Shown here piece by piece: positions 43,865 to 57,269 of a DNA stretch of 64,000 bases. A program made the position numbers and the translations under genes. Location of the stretch: positions 8,725,716 to 8,789,715 of the forward strand of contig NC_087067.1 in NCBI RefSeq assembly GCF_963678635.1, given 5' to 3'. The stretch is from Symsagittifera roscoffensis. Taxonomy: Eukaryota; Xenacoelomorpha; Acoela; Convolutidae. Numbering within the stretch: the first letter of the stretch is position 1; each line of letters starts with the position of its first letter. The notes under the pieces were generated by a model. It worked only from the letters and a program-made list of their open reading frames with translations. It was not told where the DNA came from and searched no databases.

Positions 43865-46800
43865 GTGTGTACACTTTTTTAAAAGTAAAAGAAAAAGAGA
43901 TTTTTTCTTAATATTTTCCAAAACATACATCAATATGTTCACCAATTTTTTTTGTTTCTTACTCACTAATTAGCCTTTTGATTCCTTAAATTACTTGTAC
44001 TGAAAGGATATCGAGCTTGTGTTTTCAGATTTATATTCTTACAACGGTAAAAATGAAAGAGACGATTTTCAACGTCTCAAGTTTCGATCATCGTAAAGGA
44101 GGAAGACTGAGTTGCCAGCAAGTGTACGACAGTTTCCACGTGAACGAAAGGTACCTTACGTTCAACTTATGAAGATTTAGCTTCAACCATATATTTTCAT
44201 ATAAGTCGGAGAAAAAAAACTGAATTCGACAAAAGGTATGAATGATTTTTTAAACTTTCGTAAGAAAAAAACTCGGAGCATCAACTTTTTTCGTTTTGCT
44301 AGTAAAAAAAATCATGCGCATTTGAAACTGTTTTTGGCTCTTTTTCCTTCCCCCCCACCTCACATGAGCATCAGTTTTATGGAAAAGAGTGATTTTACAA
44401 GGTTAATTATGAATACCAAATATGTTTGTCATGGCCTATCGGACAATCAAACAGTAATTTTAATTATAAAAATTTTTCATGACAATCGGACAATGCGAAC
44501 AGTAATTTTAATGATAAAAAGTTGCAGGTGGGGGAAAAGGCAAAAAAGGTTTGTTTTTAATAAATGGAAGTTGGAATAGATTGATTTTAAGTTAATAAAA
44601 CTTCTGATTGAGAACATCTGACTCGGAAATTTTTTAACTTGCCTATAGTAATTAAGACTTAAAATTTTGAGCGAATTTTTCCAATTTAACTAATTAAGAA
44701 TTCTATCTTAAACACTAATATTGTCGAAAAACGTGGAAAAACAAAGAATCAATTATCAATTTGAAAAAAAAGGAGAACAAATTAATGCAACCAAATATAT
44801 TTCTGTAAAACATTGTGACCACAAAAACTCTTCCTTGTGAAAAAAAAAACAAGTTTTGAGTATAACTTATGCCTGACCCCCTGACTAAATTTAAAATTTA
44901 ACGTCTCCTAATTTGTCGCCTAAAAGTGTGTCTAGTTTCATAGGGTTGATTTTCAGAGTTGAATTGGACCATGGGACTAAATGCAAAAGAGTCAAAATTG
45001 ACCCACCAAGATCTTGTAATCAGTTGAAGCAAATGCTAAAAAACGATCCTGATGAATGCTCTGTTAAGAAGAGCTTCGAGCTGTGCCGAGTGGATTTAAA
45101 TTTAAGCCAAGAACAGAAAACTCATTTCTACACCTTCAATTGCAGTTTTGTCAGGTAAGTGCGTGAAAACTTTGCAATTCAGAAATTGCAATTCAGAAAC
45201 TTTGCAATTCAGAAAACAATTGTAATAGTGTCTTTTTGGGCTTCAAAGAATTTTTTTTATTTTCAGCACAAAAACACAAAAAAAAAGTAAATTAATTGTT
45301 TTTGAAAAGTTGAATAAAAGTTTGAAGTAAAATAAAATAAGTTTGATTGGGAACAACTCTCATAAATTGATGATTTTTTTCTAAAACACTCATAAAATTT
45401 GCACAAAGTCACTCATAAAGGTTCACTCACAAACTTTTTTCTTTTGCTTTTTAATTTTTGATTTTTTCATTCCAAAACATTCTACTAAACTGAAAGCAAT
45501 TTTAGATTAAGTGAAGTTCAGATAAAAATCTTGAACAGGTTTAAGTTTCAAATATGAGGTTTATATTTCAAAATTTAAAAGTTGTAGGTTAATATACAAT
45601 ACAATTTTTTTTTAAAGAGAATAGTTTTACTAACAAAAATAAATTAGATTCAAGTGATTCTTTTTTATGATTCGATGGACGCAGTTCAGAGTCATATTTA
45701 GGTCGCAATAATTTTTTTTCAGGAAAAATCTGAAATTTGTTCCGTCGCTAATTATTTTTTTCGCGATTTGTTTTTGGATTTTTTTTAGTTATATTCATTC
45801 AATTTGTTACAAGTAAGGCAAACTCCACGAGCAAACAGCTAAAGTTTAGAGGAGAGACTTGATTGACTTCTAGTTTCAAAAAGGGAGTTTAGTTTTCAGA
45901 TTTAACAGCGAATTAAAAAAATTTGCCCTTTGATCAAGTTGTCTCAAATGGGTAAATTTAATCGAAAAAAGAGAACATAAAATGTTAAAGAAATTCAAAG
46001 AGCTCTAAGGACGTTTTTTTCGCATTGAGTTGCGATTTTTTATAAAACCATATAGTGTTTTTCTTTTTTCTTGCGTTTATTGACTCTTTTCCAACTATCT
46101 GTTGGCTATGTTTTGAATTTTCAGGGTTTCTCATAAGGTTTGAAAGATTTTTCCCGAAAAAGCCTCAAAAAAAACTTTTTAAGCAAAATCTATCGCGGAA
46201 ATTTCAGCCTGAGTTTGAAAAATTGAAAAGGATTTTTCATTTAGTTGTCATATCTTCAGTTTCCTTTAGGCATTCTTAAATTTTTAGTGGCAGTGGTTGA
46301 CACCTAAAGAAAGAAAACTTATGCGTAATTTCAGAGCATGGCTGAGCTCAAAAAAACTGATGAAAAAAACACCAAAAAAGGCAACATTTCGGAAAAATCA
46401 TTCTGAAGGAAAACAGAAATTGTGAAAAAATTTATTGGCGCCAAATTCGCTCTAAAATTTTTAAGATTTGAGACTGTTCGATCAAAAAATGTCCAAAAAT
46501 AGCACCAAGAGAGAGCCATTTGACTAGTCGAAATATTGAATCCACGATTTGCAAACTTCTCTTATTTGAAAACTTCTCTTATTGATTTGAAAACTTCTCT
46601 TAGTGGGAGTTTTGACAGAAAACAATTCATTTCCATTTCACAGGTCAAATTGTTGTAATACTGAAATCGGATATTATACGGCCGAAACAGGCGACATGAT
46701 ATGGAGCAAAATCAAACTAATCAACTTAAGCTCAATCGAAAAACGACTAGAAATTTTGTCCGAAAAAGAAGAATTCGTTTTTATCAGATGCAGATTAGAC

Positions 46801-47601
46801 CAAGCAAAGCAGACATACTACAAGACGAACAAATTTTCATTCACTTATGATGACTATGCGCAACAATTACTCGTGTTTCCAAAACTTCCAAAATCCGTAT
46901 TATTAAATTCAATGCATTCATCTCCATCTCGTTTGAATTCGCCAAAGAAACCAAATATAAATATCATGTTTTTTGATAGCACTTCGAGAACCGAGGCATT
47001 TTATGCGTTGCCACAAACAATGGGTTTCCTCAAAAATTTGTCTTCAAGTGCCAAAAGAAAAGTACTGGATTTTCGTCTCGTTCAATCACTTTATCATAGG
47101 CAGGGGTGTAAAAAAAAACATTGTAAGTCGAAAAACGCAGTGAGGACCCATATAAAGTTCGGTATAATTTTTTTACATAAAACTTTTAAAAATTTTTTCA
47201 TGCTCAATGCATTTTAACCGGTCCAAAGTTATGTTTTAATAAAAAGAAAATAGAAAATTTTCAAGATCCGTTGACTTTTATGTACTGTTCGATAGATTTT
47301 TTAAGATATTCAATTAATCTTAAGAGATGATCCTCAAAATTAACCAATCTTACACTTTCTTCCAGATAACTCTCAAATCAAGCAAACCCCTGCCTATAAA
47401 CAGAACCCTATTTCATCATTACTCACTTTTCAACGGAGCAGATCGGACCGAAGAAGTCCACGAGGACATTATTCTGAACGGCAAAAATTTTTTCGCTAAG
47501 TTCAAGCAATCGGGCTACTTAACTGCATATTCATTAGATAATTGCTACGAAAAGGAGTTTCTACGTTATACTAATCGCACTCGATTAACTCTCAAGGAGC
47601 G
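43778..47601 (+). CDS. DUF229-family protein, 5 exons, 3' end not found
   Basis: Exons 43778-43864, 44029-44150, 44957-45154, 46644-47139 and 47366-47601 join in phase and give about 379 residues from an ATG. The first exon is a short cytosolic start plus one hydrophobic segment (SLFLFVSVIGCLLLFFF), a type II signal anchor, so the rest should face the Golgi lumen or outside. A Cys-bearing region follows, then EEFVFIRC. At 247-251 comes DSTSR within INIMFFDSTSR, the DUF229 signature where alkaline-phosphatase-fold enzymes carry metal and nucleophile residues. FHHYSLFNG and FKQSGYLTAYSLDNC end the visible part. The family is of unknown function, common in nematodes and arthropods. The last exon ends in a good GT donor (CG|GTAAGT), so more should follow. 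I found no such exon before 64 kb. Confidence 0.75.
44029..44150 (+). CDS. DUF229-like gene, exon 2
   Basis: Acceptor CTTGTGTTTTCAG, donor GTACCT. Forty residues with FDHRKGGRLSCQQ, leaving two bases. No family motif on its own; joined by phase. Confidence 0.6.
44957..45154 (+). CDS. DUF229-like gene, exon 3
   Basis: Acceptor TTGATTTTCAG, donor GTAAGT. Encodes a Cys-containing stretch (KIDPPRSCNQ, DECSVKK, FELCRVD, NCSFVR) typical of the N-terminal DUF229 half, whose Cys probably form disulfides. Confidence 0.75.
46553..46605 (+). repeat. Short tandem repeat before exon 4
   Basis: Three copies of AAACTTCTCTTA spaced by TTTGA/TTGATTTGA, directly upstream of the pyrimidine tract of exon 4. 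Confidence 0.7.
46644..47139 (+). CDS. DUF229-like gene, exon 4 (DSTSR motif)
   Basis: Acceptor TTTCCATTTCACAG. Encodes EEFVFIRC, PNINIMFFDSTSR, ALPQTMGFLK and VLDF. The donor was chosen at GCA|GTGAGG (phase 0), because it makes SKNA join ITLKSS of the next exon, matching the family's N-S-x-x-NA-x-x-L pattern. A closer-to-consensus donor at 47123 (GTAAGT) would put the next exon out of frame. Confidence 0.75.
47366..47601 (+). CDS. DUF229-like gene, last visible exon
   Basis: Acceptor CTTTCTTCCAG, donor GTAAGT leaving two bases. Encodes LPINRTLFHHYSLF, ILNGKNFFAKFKQSGYLTAY and DNC, the GY-x-T-x-x-x-x-D-C core of the family. Confidence 0.8.
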
Positions 47602-50199
47602 GTAAGTCAATTAAACGAGAAAACCAGATAAAATTTTAGCTTAGGCTTGAGAAAATTGCGTCAAGTGACTTGGAACCTGCTTGAATGTATGTATCTCGTA
47701 TCTTCACATTCACTTATCTATCTATAGGTAAGTAAAAAAACCACCAGACATTAGTACGACCAAAATATATTGAAAAATGAATTGTTCGGTTAATCATTCT
47801 CAGAAATGAATTGTAGAAACACATCGTGTTAAAATCCCATCGAACTGTTTGTCAACTTAACAGCCGTTTTTATATTTGCCGAACGCCCTATGTATTCTCG
47901 GGTGTAACTATTTATGATATATTCAGGGCGGCAACCGGTCAGTTAACAGAATTGTCTAATAGCAGAATTGGTCTCAGAGCGTAAACACAGACAAAGATTG
48001 AATTATCGGCTAATCGGTAGAAAATTTTTTTGCATCTTTAACGCTACCATCAAAATTATCTGTTCATACATAAATAGAGTAATTTCAATGAAATTTTTCT
48101 GACTGAGTTTTCAAATAACCCCCCTCATCCACGTCCGGGCTTAAGTATATGAATAACGGATTACTGTGTTGGTTTTTTGACATTTATAAATGATTATAAT
48201 TAACAAAGCTAGGGGTGCAGAGGATTTAAAGTCTATTCTAATCGAAATATTTTCCAACAGATTATAATATCCTATAAACTATGACAATTGATTATAGTTC
48301 ATATCCTATTTCTTATTATGCTTTTTAAAAAAAGTTTGTCACACTAACAGTATGTTTTGTTCAAATGCTATGGGTTTTTATCTTTCTGTCAATTACAGAG
48401 ATTCTGAATTGGGCTGATTTGTCGCACGGCGGTTCATCTGTACACAAAGTGCTACCTCAAAACAAAAGATCCATTTAAATCCCATTAATTTAGTTGTAAC
48501 GGTAAGTGAAAAACAAAATTCAAAAAAATTATGAAAACTTTCATTTTTATTTTTTCAGGTTGTTAAAAACTTAAAATGTGCATCGTGAATTAAGTCTAAA
48601 AAGCTAAAACTAAACCGTTAGAATTTTCAATTGAATAAAAATTGCGAAAGCAATTTTTCCATTTATAACATAAACCTAAGTCTAAGAAAAGCATAAAATA
48701 TAAACAATTCAGATGCAAGGCCGAACACAATTGGCAAACAAGGGAATTATAATCGTTCTTAAACGATTAGAATGAGTTTTTTGTCTTTAATAAAAAATTA
48801 CAATTTGAAATAAAATTAATCAAATCTAATTGATTATAACTGTATCGAAAAAAATATAATTGATTAATTTTTCTTCGAAAAAATGTAATATAATATAACC
48901 GAATTTTGATTGAGAATAATATGTTTTTGTCTCCGTTTTATTAAGATTGGTACTAAAGAAACAATATCATGAACTTCAACTCCTGAAACTGGATGCGGGT
49001 CAAAAATGAAAAAAAAATTGCTTCTTTTGTAACATTTCTAAATTTTGTTCGTTTTACAGATTCGCCTAAGAAGCTCAAAAATTTTCTGTAACTGTCCAAT
49101 TGTACCCCAAGTGCGTCAAAATGCGCTAACGTCTTATAACAGACGCGTCAGTTGTTAATCAAAAGCGAGATAAGAAAAAACATATACGCAAAAAATAATT
49201 GTTTAATCCTCTTCTGTATATTGCTTCTTCTACGTAACGAGCCGCAAGACCTATCAATCCGTCTAAGCGTCACAAAGAAAAACAGAATAGACAACATGCG
49301 CTGACGACGCAATTAGCAATCCTTCGATTAGAGGCTGATTACGATTTTTCTACTTTATTCGAAGCACTAAAAAGAGACTCGGAATTAATGTGAAGTTGAG
49401 TTATTTAAAAATCACTGTTTCATGCTATTTTAAAAACAATTTTTTTTTTCAAATACATGTTTTTCGTAATAACAAACCAAATTAAAATGGAGGCGTGCTG
49501 AAGCCATTATGAGCTTTTCAGGCATTAGTTTTCAGTGCAACTTGAGGTCGAAACCATCAGGAGAAAAAATTCTTATACCAAAAAAGAAAGTCATACAGAA
49601 GAGGTTAACTTTTGTGCGTAAAATTGTTTCTTACCTCGATTTTGATGAAATTATGCCATGTCTACTTTTTTTATGACCTGGAATATTTTTGCTACAGAAC
49701 CGTTGTTTTCAATTCTATTCGAAGTCGAGTTGTGTAATAAAGAGTCAGAAATGTAGTGATTTTAGATGTTTTCCGAAAAAACAACCAAAATTTTGCTTAA
49801 TTTTTTCTCTTTTTCCTGACTTTTTATGGTTTGATCTAGAGTTTCTTCTTATTTTTTGAAATTCTTTTGCTAAAAGAAAAGCAAACTGCACTATCTTAGC
49901 AAAAATGTCAAAAAATACAAAAAACTGATCAACTTCCGTTCATAGGTTGTAGATTTTTTTGCGGAACAAAAAATTTAACTACGGATCCAGTTTTCTAAAA
50001 TTGGGTTATTTTTATCAAGAAAGAGTCCAAAACAATTTAGTTTTGATACTGAAAAAGCCTCAATTCTATATATTTGGTGACTGTGAAATTGAAAATTTTC
50101 AAAAAACAGTCAGTTTTTTCTGTTTTCGAGCGTTCTTGTTTCTTAGTGTTTTCTGTCAGCAGACGCAATTCTGACAGCCCTCCATGCCACACTAAGAAG
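47602..50199. other. Non-coding after the last visible DUF229-like exon
   Basis: Searched for an acceptor in matching phase followed by DUF229-like residues; none seen. Several TTTTCAG sites run into stops at once. Very A+T-rich parts (48780-48920) repeat TTATAAT-type words only. Confidence 0.45.
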
Positions 50200-51120
50200 A
50201 CGCACCCCTAAGAACATTTCTCCGACAACGCAACGAACTTTAATGCAGCAGAAACTTCAACAGCTCCTCAATGAAAGAATTTTTTGGATACCTTCAGATA
50301 TATAGGAAATGCAACCTCATCTAAGCACCATATTTTGAAGGCGTCAATGATTTTCCCTTTCGAAGCGTTAAGAACTCTCTCGACGCCATCTTTGAAAAGC
50401 CCTTACTGATGATAGTTTCAACGCTTTGTTGTGCGAGATTAAACAGTTTTTGAACCCACAACCCATCACGACTGTTTCGTCTTTCCCCAACGACATCGAA
50501 GCCTGTCGCCTGATCATTTCCTTTAAAAAAAAACTTTTGCCAGCATGTCTACAAGAATCAATTCTCAGCCAACAACACTGATAACGCAATGAAAGCTTGC
50601 ACAGCCCGCCGTCAGGGTTCGCCGTCAGGATTTCAAACTCCATCAAAAAGTCTCGCACCTGTTTGTCCTGACTTCTACTCACAACAATAAGCAAAAACAC
50701 AGCGATCAAACTGGATAATCCTTTTAAACGCCAACAGTCTGAAAAACAAATACCGAAGAGTCTGCCAGCTGTGTCTTTCTAAAAAAAATTAACATAACCC
50801 AAAGACAATACCCCGATATTAGAAAAACCTTTAGCATGACGGCGAGACCTGATACCCAACACCAACAACAGCTTTCTTTTGCAGGAGAGCGTACTCTGAC
50901 TGTGGTTACTACAAGTTTTGTGCATGTTCTCAGCTCGTCGCTTTCTAAATGCATACGCTACCAGACTTTTTCAAATTGCAAAAACAATGATATCGACATT
51001 GACAAGTCAATTTTCGTCGACAACGACAATGATCAACAACAACAATGATCACTTCCTTCAACCAGCACACATTAACAAACAGTCAATCTCCATCTCTTTG
51101 ATTCAGTAGATCTGATCTGC
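50200..51120 (+). mobile_element. Possible LINE-type retroelement remnant
   Basis: Base composition shifts to C-rich on the + strand. At 50721-50780 one frame reads LLNANSLKNKYRRVCQL, which resembles the conserved start of the LINE endonuclease domain (L-N-x-x-S-L-x-N-K). Stops follow quickly and no reverse transcriptase motif is visible. A decayed fragment at best; could also be an old gene. Confidence 0.3.
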
Positions 51121-52094
51121 GCAACAACAGCCGTCTAACTTGGACAAATTCAACTGCAACAATCGATTATCCTGTTCAATCAGAACACTTTAAGTTAAAA
51201 TTACGTTACCAAATTTTGTCAAATGTAAAGAACCTGTCACTGCAAAGAACCTCATCCTGACAGCATACAGTGCACTGTTTTATACCAAGTCTCAAAATAC
51301 CAGGGATTTCATTTATTGCAAGCAAATATATATGCCTTAAACGAAAATGACAAAAGATTGACAAAAGTGACATGACTTAAAACTCATGAACACAAAAAAT
51401 TTGCAAATACAAAAAATAAAATTAAACAAAAAACATTTAAATAAATTAGGTTCCTTCATTTTTTGATTTTATAATTGAAAACGAGGATTGTTGAGTTAGC
51501 ACTGGATTCGATGAGGAAGCTTTGATTGATATTGGCAATTAGAAGAATGGAGGCATTTAGGTTGTTGGATTGAGCGCTTTTCATTGCTTCAGAACTTGTG
51601 TTTGTTGAAGTTCAGTTTCGTTTGTGTAGTTTTCTGTACTCGGTGCCAAGGTAGTCTATTTTGTCTTCTTTTCAAGTGAATGTTGACATGAATTCATCTG
51701 GCTGTGAATTTTCTGTCGGTTGGTCGATGAGGTAAGCAGTCGTTTCCTCGAGCTGCCTTAGAAACGAAAAATTTTCTGTTTTAAATTCTGGTAATCCATA
51801 TTCGGAACGTTTTCGGTGATGGATTTTATTTTGGCTGAAGACTCGTTCCAGTTATTTGACTAAAAGGTTGAACTGTCAGTGTGTACTTCGATTGCGTTAA
51901 TCGGAATGGTTGATGCTGTTGTTGAGCTGTCGAATGTCGTTATGGTGTTGATCGGCTCTCCTGTTAAGGTATTCTGTTTCGATCTAAATCTCAATTTAGG
52001 ACAAGAAGAGAAAAAAGTACCTTTAAGTTTTTTTTCAAGTATCAGAAAGAAACAAAATGTCAGAGCTGTGGATATATTTATTTATATTCCTGAT

Positions 52095-52131
<37 letters not shown>

Positions 52132-52879
52132 GGCGAAAACTGTCTTCACGAAAAGAATACGTGAAACTTTACGTTTGCAACCTAAATTTTTGACGTAATG
52201 AGGACGTTTTTTCTGAGGACACTGAGGGGAAACCAATAACCAACCATAAAAAACGCCCTCACAATATTTTTCAATTTTTTTCCGATTGCAAGATACTCTC
52301 GAGCAAATTGTTTTGATGTAGAGCAGGGAGTTTTTTCACCAAATCATAGGTATATTGAAAAGTTGAGTGCCATATAAACTCAAAATTATAAGGAGTTTGT
52401 TTTAACTTTCGCTTTTTTCTATATAATTAGCTTCCTTGTTTCTAGGATAATAACAAACTCAAGTTTTTGTATTCCCAATTTTTTTTTTTCACGAGACTTG
52501 TATCAGGTCACATCTATCAATCTTGTGTGTTGATCAATTTTTTTGTTGTGTGTTGATAATTTTTCTTGTGTGCTGATCACGCCTTGAGACTGTTCATTAA
52601 CCAGTGCACTGTACAACTCAAAAATTTTAAGTTTTTTTTTTCAAAAAACAGTTTTTTTCTGATTCCTTGTGTTTATGAAGCTTTTGCAACTGTTTGATGT
52701 CTTTGAATACAGTTTTGCCTTTTTTGAAAAATAATTTTTAGTTTTTCACTGCTTATTTTTTTAACTACAGAAAAACGAACTTTGATGTTCAATCTCTGCC
52801 TTGTTTTTCAATTAGAATATTATAATTAATAAGAACGCCAGTCGGATTATTAATAAAACGCCAGCGCTTTTGAAATTTC
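51121..52879. other. Non-coding, with a (GA)n microsatellite
   Basis: Nothing gene-like. A GA repeat of about 15 units lies at 52098-52127. TTTTCTTGTGTG.TGATCA-type words repeat around 52520-52580. Confidence 0.5.
52098..52127. repeat. (GA)n microsatellite
   Basis: About 30 bases of uninterrupted AG/GA dinucleotides; the ORF that crosses it (a run of Arg-Glu) is an artefact of the repeat. Confidence 0.9.
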
Positions 52880-53560
52880 ATCAGCTTTGATTTAAAAATT
52901 TCTCGTCTTCGAAATTATGTTTTCAATAAAATCAAATATTTGTCAATCACTTTTTTCTGATTCTTTGATTTCTATAGCAACTATCTAAATTTCTGGTGAC
53001 TTTGGTAAAACTCATTCTTTAGCGGAATTATAAAACATAATAATTAATCCTAAGCTTTGTTCTTCCCAAGACGACATTGAGACCCGTTCAATCGTAAAAA
53101 TTGACTAACCAAAGTTTTTTCCATAATTTTAAGATTGCCAATTGCCGCTGCGACTATTTTTCTGTGGTATAATCGAGCTTCTACTAGTAGTTCAACTGTC
53201 ATGGCTAAGTTTAACCCACTGTTCAATTAAGTTTTTTCCATTTCAATTCAGTACCTCAATGAACTTTTAAAGGACATCGTAGTTTTGAACGTTCTTTTTT
53301 CTTGTGAATAAGCTTCTCTCATCCACGAGTAGGTTGATCGAACCCTATTTCGACTGAGTCGGGGAATAGGCTACATTCTGATGTTATATCTGCGGTTGCC
53401 TGTTCTATTTACGGCTCTAACGCCCAACAGTCAAAGCCAAGTGATCCTGTTGTTGCTTGGGATTTTTTTCCCGTGGAAGCCCTACCCACACTACTAAGCG
53501 TCATCCTTATCCGATAAATAAGTACCAGTTTATCTCATTTTTATGGTCAATCCTTATTTT
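52880..53560 (-). repeat. Left flanking direct repeat (LTR-like)
   Basis: Shares ordered blocks with 57270-58210; best match around AATCCTAAGCTTTGTTCTTCCCAAGACGACA (from 53046). Indels are frequent, so the pair is old. Confidence 0.4.
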
Positions 53561-56300
53561 TCTCGGAGAAGGGTTTCTAAAACGGAAGGAGTCGCTCACT
53601 AATGTTTCACTTGATTGAGGGTGAAACCTAGTGTCTATTGTCGCCATAAAACCAATAGGTTCTCTCACTGTTTTTTCGTAAATTTCTTAATATTGGCGCA
53701 GTGCTGATCTTCTATTTGATAACAACATCCGGTCAAATTTCCAGATCTGGTTCAACTATAGAAATTGATATATCGATTCACTACCTATCACATCCAAAAA
53801 TGTTTGCTCTCTGTGTTCAATTGGGCCAAAAAATGATTTCCGGAGGTTGCGATGGGGTCTATTTGCTTTGGGCATAACACAGGAAGTAGCGGCCCAGGGA
53901 GTCTGGGATTCAAAGCTCAAGCATACCTCATCTAGTTCTATAACATACTGATTTCGATTTTCACTGTTTTGGTCACATTATAAATGATAGTTGGTGAGTT
54001 TTCTTAGTGCTATTTGCACTTCCAGTAACCTTCATTATTTGGGGTTCCGCGGGAACTGGATGTTTGCATGCTCGGGTCAAGTCATCTCTAGTAATCTTCC
54101 TATGAATATAATAGAAATCGCTCTCGTAGTTGTCATTTAAGGAGCTGCTTTCTCTTCTTTTGGACTTTCACTTGGACTAAAATTTTCAAGCTGCAGCTGG
54201 TTTGTTTGCTGCTGTACTACTTCTAAACCGTTAGAAACATGTATGGCTCTAAACAGTAGAAAAGCTTATTCTACAGTTTTCTCTCCCTGTATATTTCCCT
54301 ACCGAATAAGTCATGAAAGTAACTCTAAGTCCAATTTAATTTTGTTTTGGTTTTCTTCACCTAACACTTTTCTGTCATGTGAAAAAAGTTTTTAGACTGA
54401 TCCTTCGAAATCAAAATCCTAAAACACAACCAATTTATCCTAAAAATTCTTACTTTTTATTATTTTTCTTGAGAGTTCACTTGTCTTCAACAAGAAAACA
54501 GCTATGATGATTTCGCTGAACTATTAGTTAGACTAATTATGGTTAATTAATTCATTCAATTAATAAGCTCCAATAGACTAGAAATGTCCTAATGATAAAT
54601 ATGACCGACTCGAAAATTCCTCTGTGCAGAAAATCCCACTCTCTGATTTAAATAAGGAAGTCATGATTCGGCCTTTACAGAACAGTATGATGTGGAGTTG
54701 TACTAAGATATTCTATAAGCAATGAAGAGCCAGTTGAAACTTGTTCGATCAAAAATTTCAACTCACAAACTTGTCGATCCGAAAATAGACAGGCAGCCCA
54801 ACTATCATATTCGGCCGATTTTCGTTTTTTATTCAGAGCTTCGTTATAACTACTGATGCCTGTTTCGAAAAGCCGCCTTCAGCCTTGCTCGGGAGATTCG
54901 TGGGTTCATCTTCCCTCCTGCCTTAATTTTCGTCGCACCGTAACTCTCAACCGCTGCGTCTTTGCGCCAAGTTGCTTCCAGGTTTTGGGGCGAATTTTAT
55001 TGTGGCTCACTATACTACTCTCTGTGTGATTTTTCCTTGGGGTTTTCGCGTTGGTCCCGAATTATCTCGCCGAAACTCCTCGTCTCCATCAGATTTTTCA
55101 TCTATGATGGAGATTAGGAAGAGATGGCAGTTTGAATGGCTTGAACTTGATCTTGCTGAGGTTGGCATTTTAAGTCTTTGTAAATAACCTCCGATAACTT
55201 GCCCAGACATTGTAGGGTCTCTACCATGGTAGAAAAAGTTTCATCGATTTGATCTTGACCTTAGATCAAACTCAAACAATATCTCTGACTGTGGAACCTT
55301 TTGCTTTACTGATCCTTCGGGCGGCGTTAGTTTTGTCCCAGTTTTCTTTTTGCACTGCTATGGACTGCCGGGTGAACCGTCGGGTTTTACAAAAAGATAG
55401 ATAATTCAACACTTAGGCTATCACCCGGTTGTGACGTCCGACCTAGGCATTGCCTGATAGGCGATAGAGGAAGGTCTGCGATTTGCCTATCCGTAAGAAG
55501 CGACACATCTCTGTAGTATGAGTTTGCTGCCAAAGTTTTCTCTCAGGTCTCATCTATCTGTTGAGTTTCTTCGACCAAAATCTTTGACATCAAAGACGCA
55601 ACAGTGGCATAATTTGTAAAGAGGCCCGACCAAAAAAAAACTTTCTGTCGAGAGGGTAACCAACGTCACTAAGCGCAAGATCTCTTGATGTCCACTGCTA
55701 TTGATTTGATCCCCAGATCCCAAAATTTCCACTATTATTGAATCGAGTGCCAGGATTGAATGATGCCTGACTCGCTCTTCTCTTCTTTTCTCTGCTATAA
55801 GAGCCCCAGTGAGTTAAGAGCTATTGGATTTTTTTCCATATTTTTCCTCCTCATTGTTGGTCATCTGATCGTTTTCCGGATCCTGTCCAGCTAGAGTTAT
55901 TGTTAGTAGAATGGATGATGACCGGTCCAAATGAGACCATTTTTCCGTTTTTTGATGATCAGTTTGTTCCCTTGAAATCAGTAGGTAGTAGGTCCGTACT
56001 GAATAGCCTTATTCTTCGGTATGAGGTTCGTTCCGAGCGATGGCCTTCCCCGCCTCATCCGCTAAATCTCCCAGCGCTTGTTCAATGGCTTCATCTTGTT
56101 TCTGTACAAAGGCAATATCAGAGAGTGTTCGTTTCCAGTTGAAAGACTGAGTCTTCTTTGCTGTCCTCCACCTTGCGCTGAAGGTGGGTGTTTTCCCCAG
56201 TTGAAGTCGTCATTTGCTTCTCGTAGCTTCCTTAGCGAGATAGTTTTGACGTGCACTTGATGGGTGTCGTGTTTGTCATAAGTTGGTCAGGTTCTTTTTT

Positions 56301-56338
56301 TTTCTTCTTCTTCTTCTTCTTCTTCTTCTTCCTCTTCC
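56301..56338. repeat. (TTC)n microsatellite
   Basis: About twelve TTC/CTT units, ending in CCTCTTCC. Lies inside the LTR-like unit. Confidence 0.9.
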
Positions 56339-56572
56339 TAAACGATCCTTACACTGATGCCCTCATTTTCCCCTCGCATTTCTGTTTGACCCTCATCGGC
56401 GCCTCAGGAATATCTCAGAATCGTTTTTGGAACCAAATAACGCACTAGGTTTGGAGATATTTCCGACGGTCACGTCCCCTAAGCATTTGTTTTCTCCATC
56501 AATCGCAGTCTCAAGATCATAGAGGTTTTCAATTCGGGAGCCCTTAAAGCTTCAAAATTGTAATCAAATGCG

Positions 56573-56836
56573 TCAGGTTCGTGGTGAAACAGTCATTGAA
56601 AATGTCCCTCGTCTACCAGCTTTCTCTATATCGCTCTTGTATGGCCATATCTCAGTCTTGCCAACACGACTTTTAGCCACCTTGCATTGGATATGTTTAG
56701 TAGTGACTCCAGTGTCCATTAGTGCCTCTATGGATATTCTTCTAACGCAAGCAACCATAATTGCACCATACAGTCCGCCGTCAATCACTTGACTGGCACG
56801 TGCACTTTCAAGGCATGTCTTTGTGTCCAGCTGCAC
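56573..56836 (-). pseudogene. Retroelement protease-like fragment
   Basis: An 87-codon open stretch has GGLYGAIMVACVRR then ISIEALMDTGVTTKHI. The L-x-DTG-x-[ST] pattern after a short beta strand is the active-site region of retroviral-type aspartic proteases. Residues before it do not show a clear zinc knuckle. Not connected in frame to a polymerase, so treated as a relic. Confidence 0.4.
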
Positions 56837-57269
56837 ACTTATCGCGGACTTGCCCTTATATACTGAGGTTAGGGCCTAGGCTGATCAGCCGCAACCGGTT
56901 TTCTTCCTAACTCGTTTTCGTTTTGTAATCGGCCGGGACAACACTCCTTGATACTCATCTAATTTCCCTGACAATTTTCATCTTGGGTTGTGTCAGTGTC
57001 TCAGGATTGGGGAAAGAGACACCATAAATCACAACATAGTCCATGATGTCCGTCAAACTTTGAATTTGTGCTAGATAGTCGTTCTGGACGATACGTAAAT
57101 AATGTGTTGCAAAATTTGCATCTGCATTTGGGAATCGGTAAATCGAGCTTCTGTTCACAATTCATTGCGTTCCTTCCAGCACTAACCCATCTCGCTTGTT
57201 GCCCTCAATTTCCACACTCTACTTCTAATTTGTGCTACAGACATCAGGTATAATAAATTGTTAGTTGAT

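Noticed and set aside
51879..52193. A 104-codon + strand ORF crossing the GA repeat
   Set aside because: Its only distinctive part is the Arg-Glu run produced by the microsatellite; no family signal or splice context.
55000..55740. Short ORFs on both strands as part of a polymerase
   Set aside because: No reverse transcriptase, RNase H or integrase motif could be read in any frame, so they are not annotated beyond the LTR-like unit.
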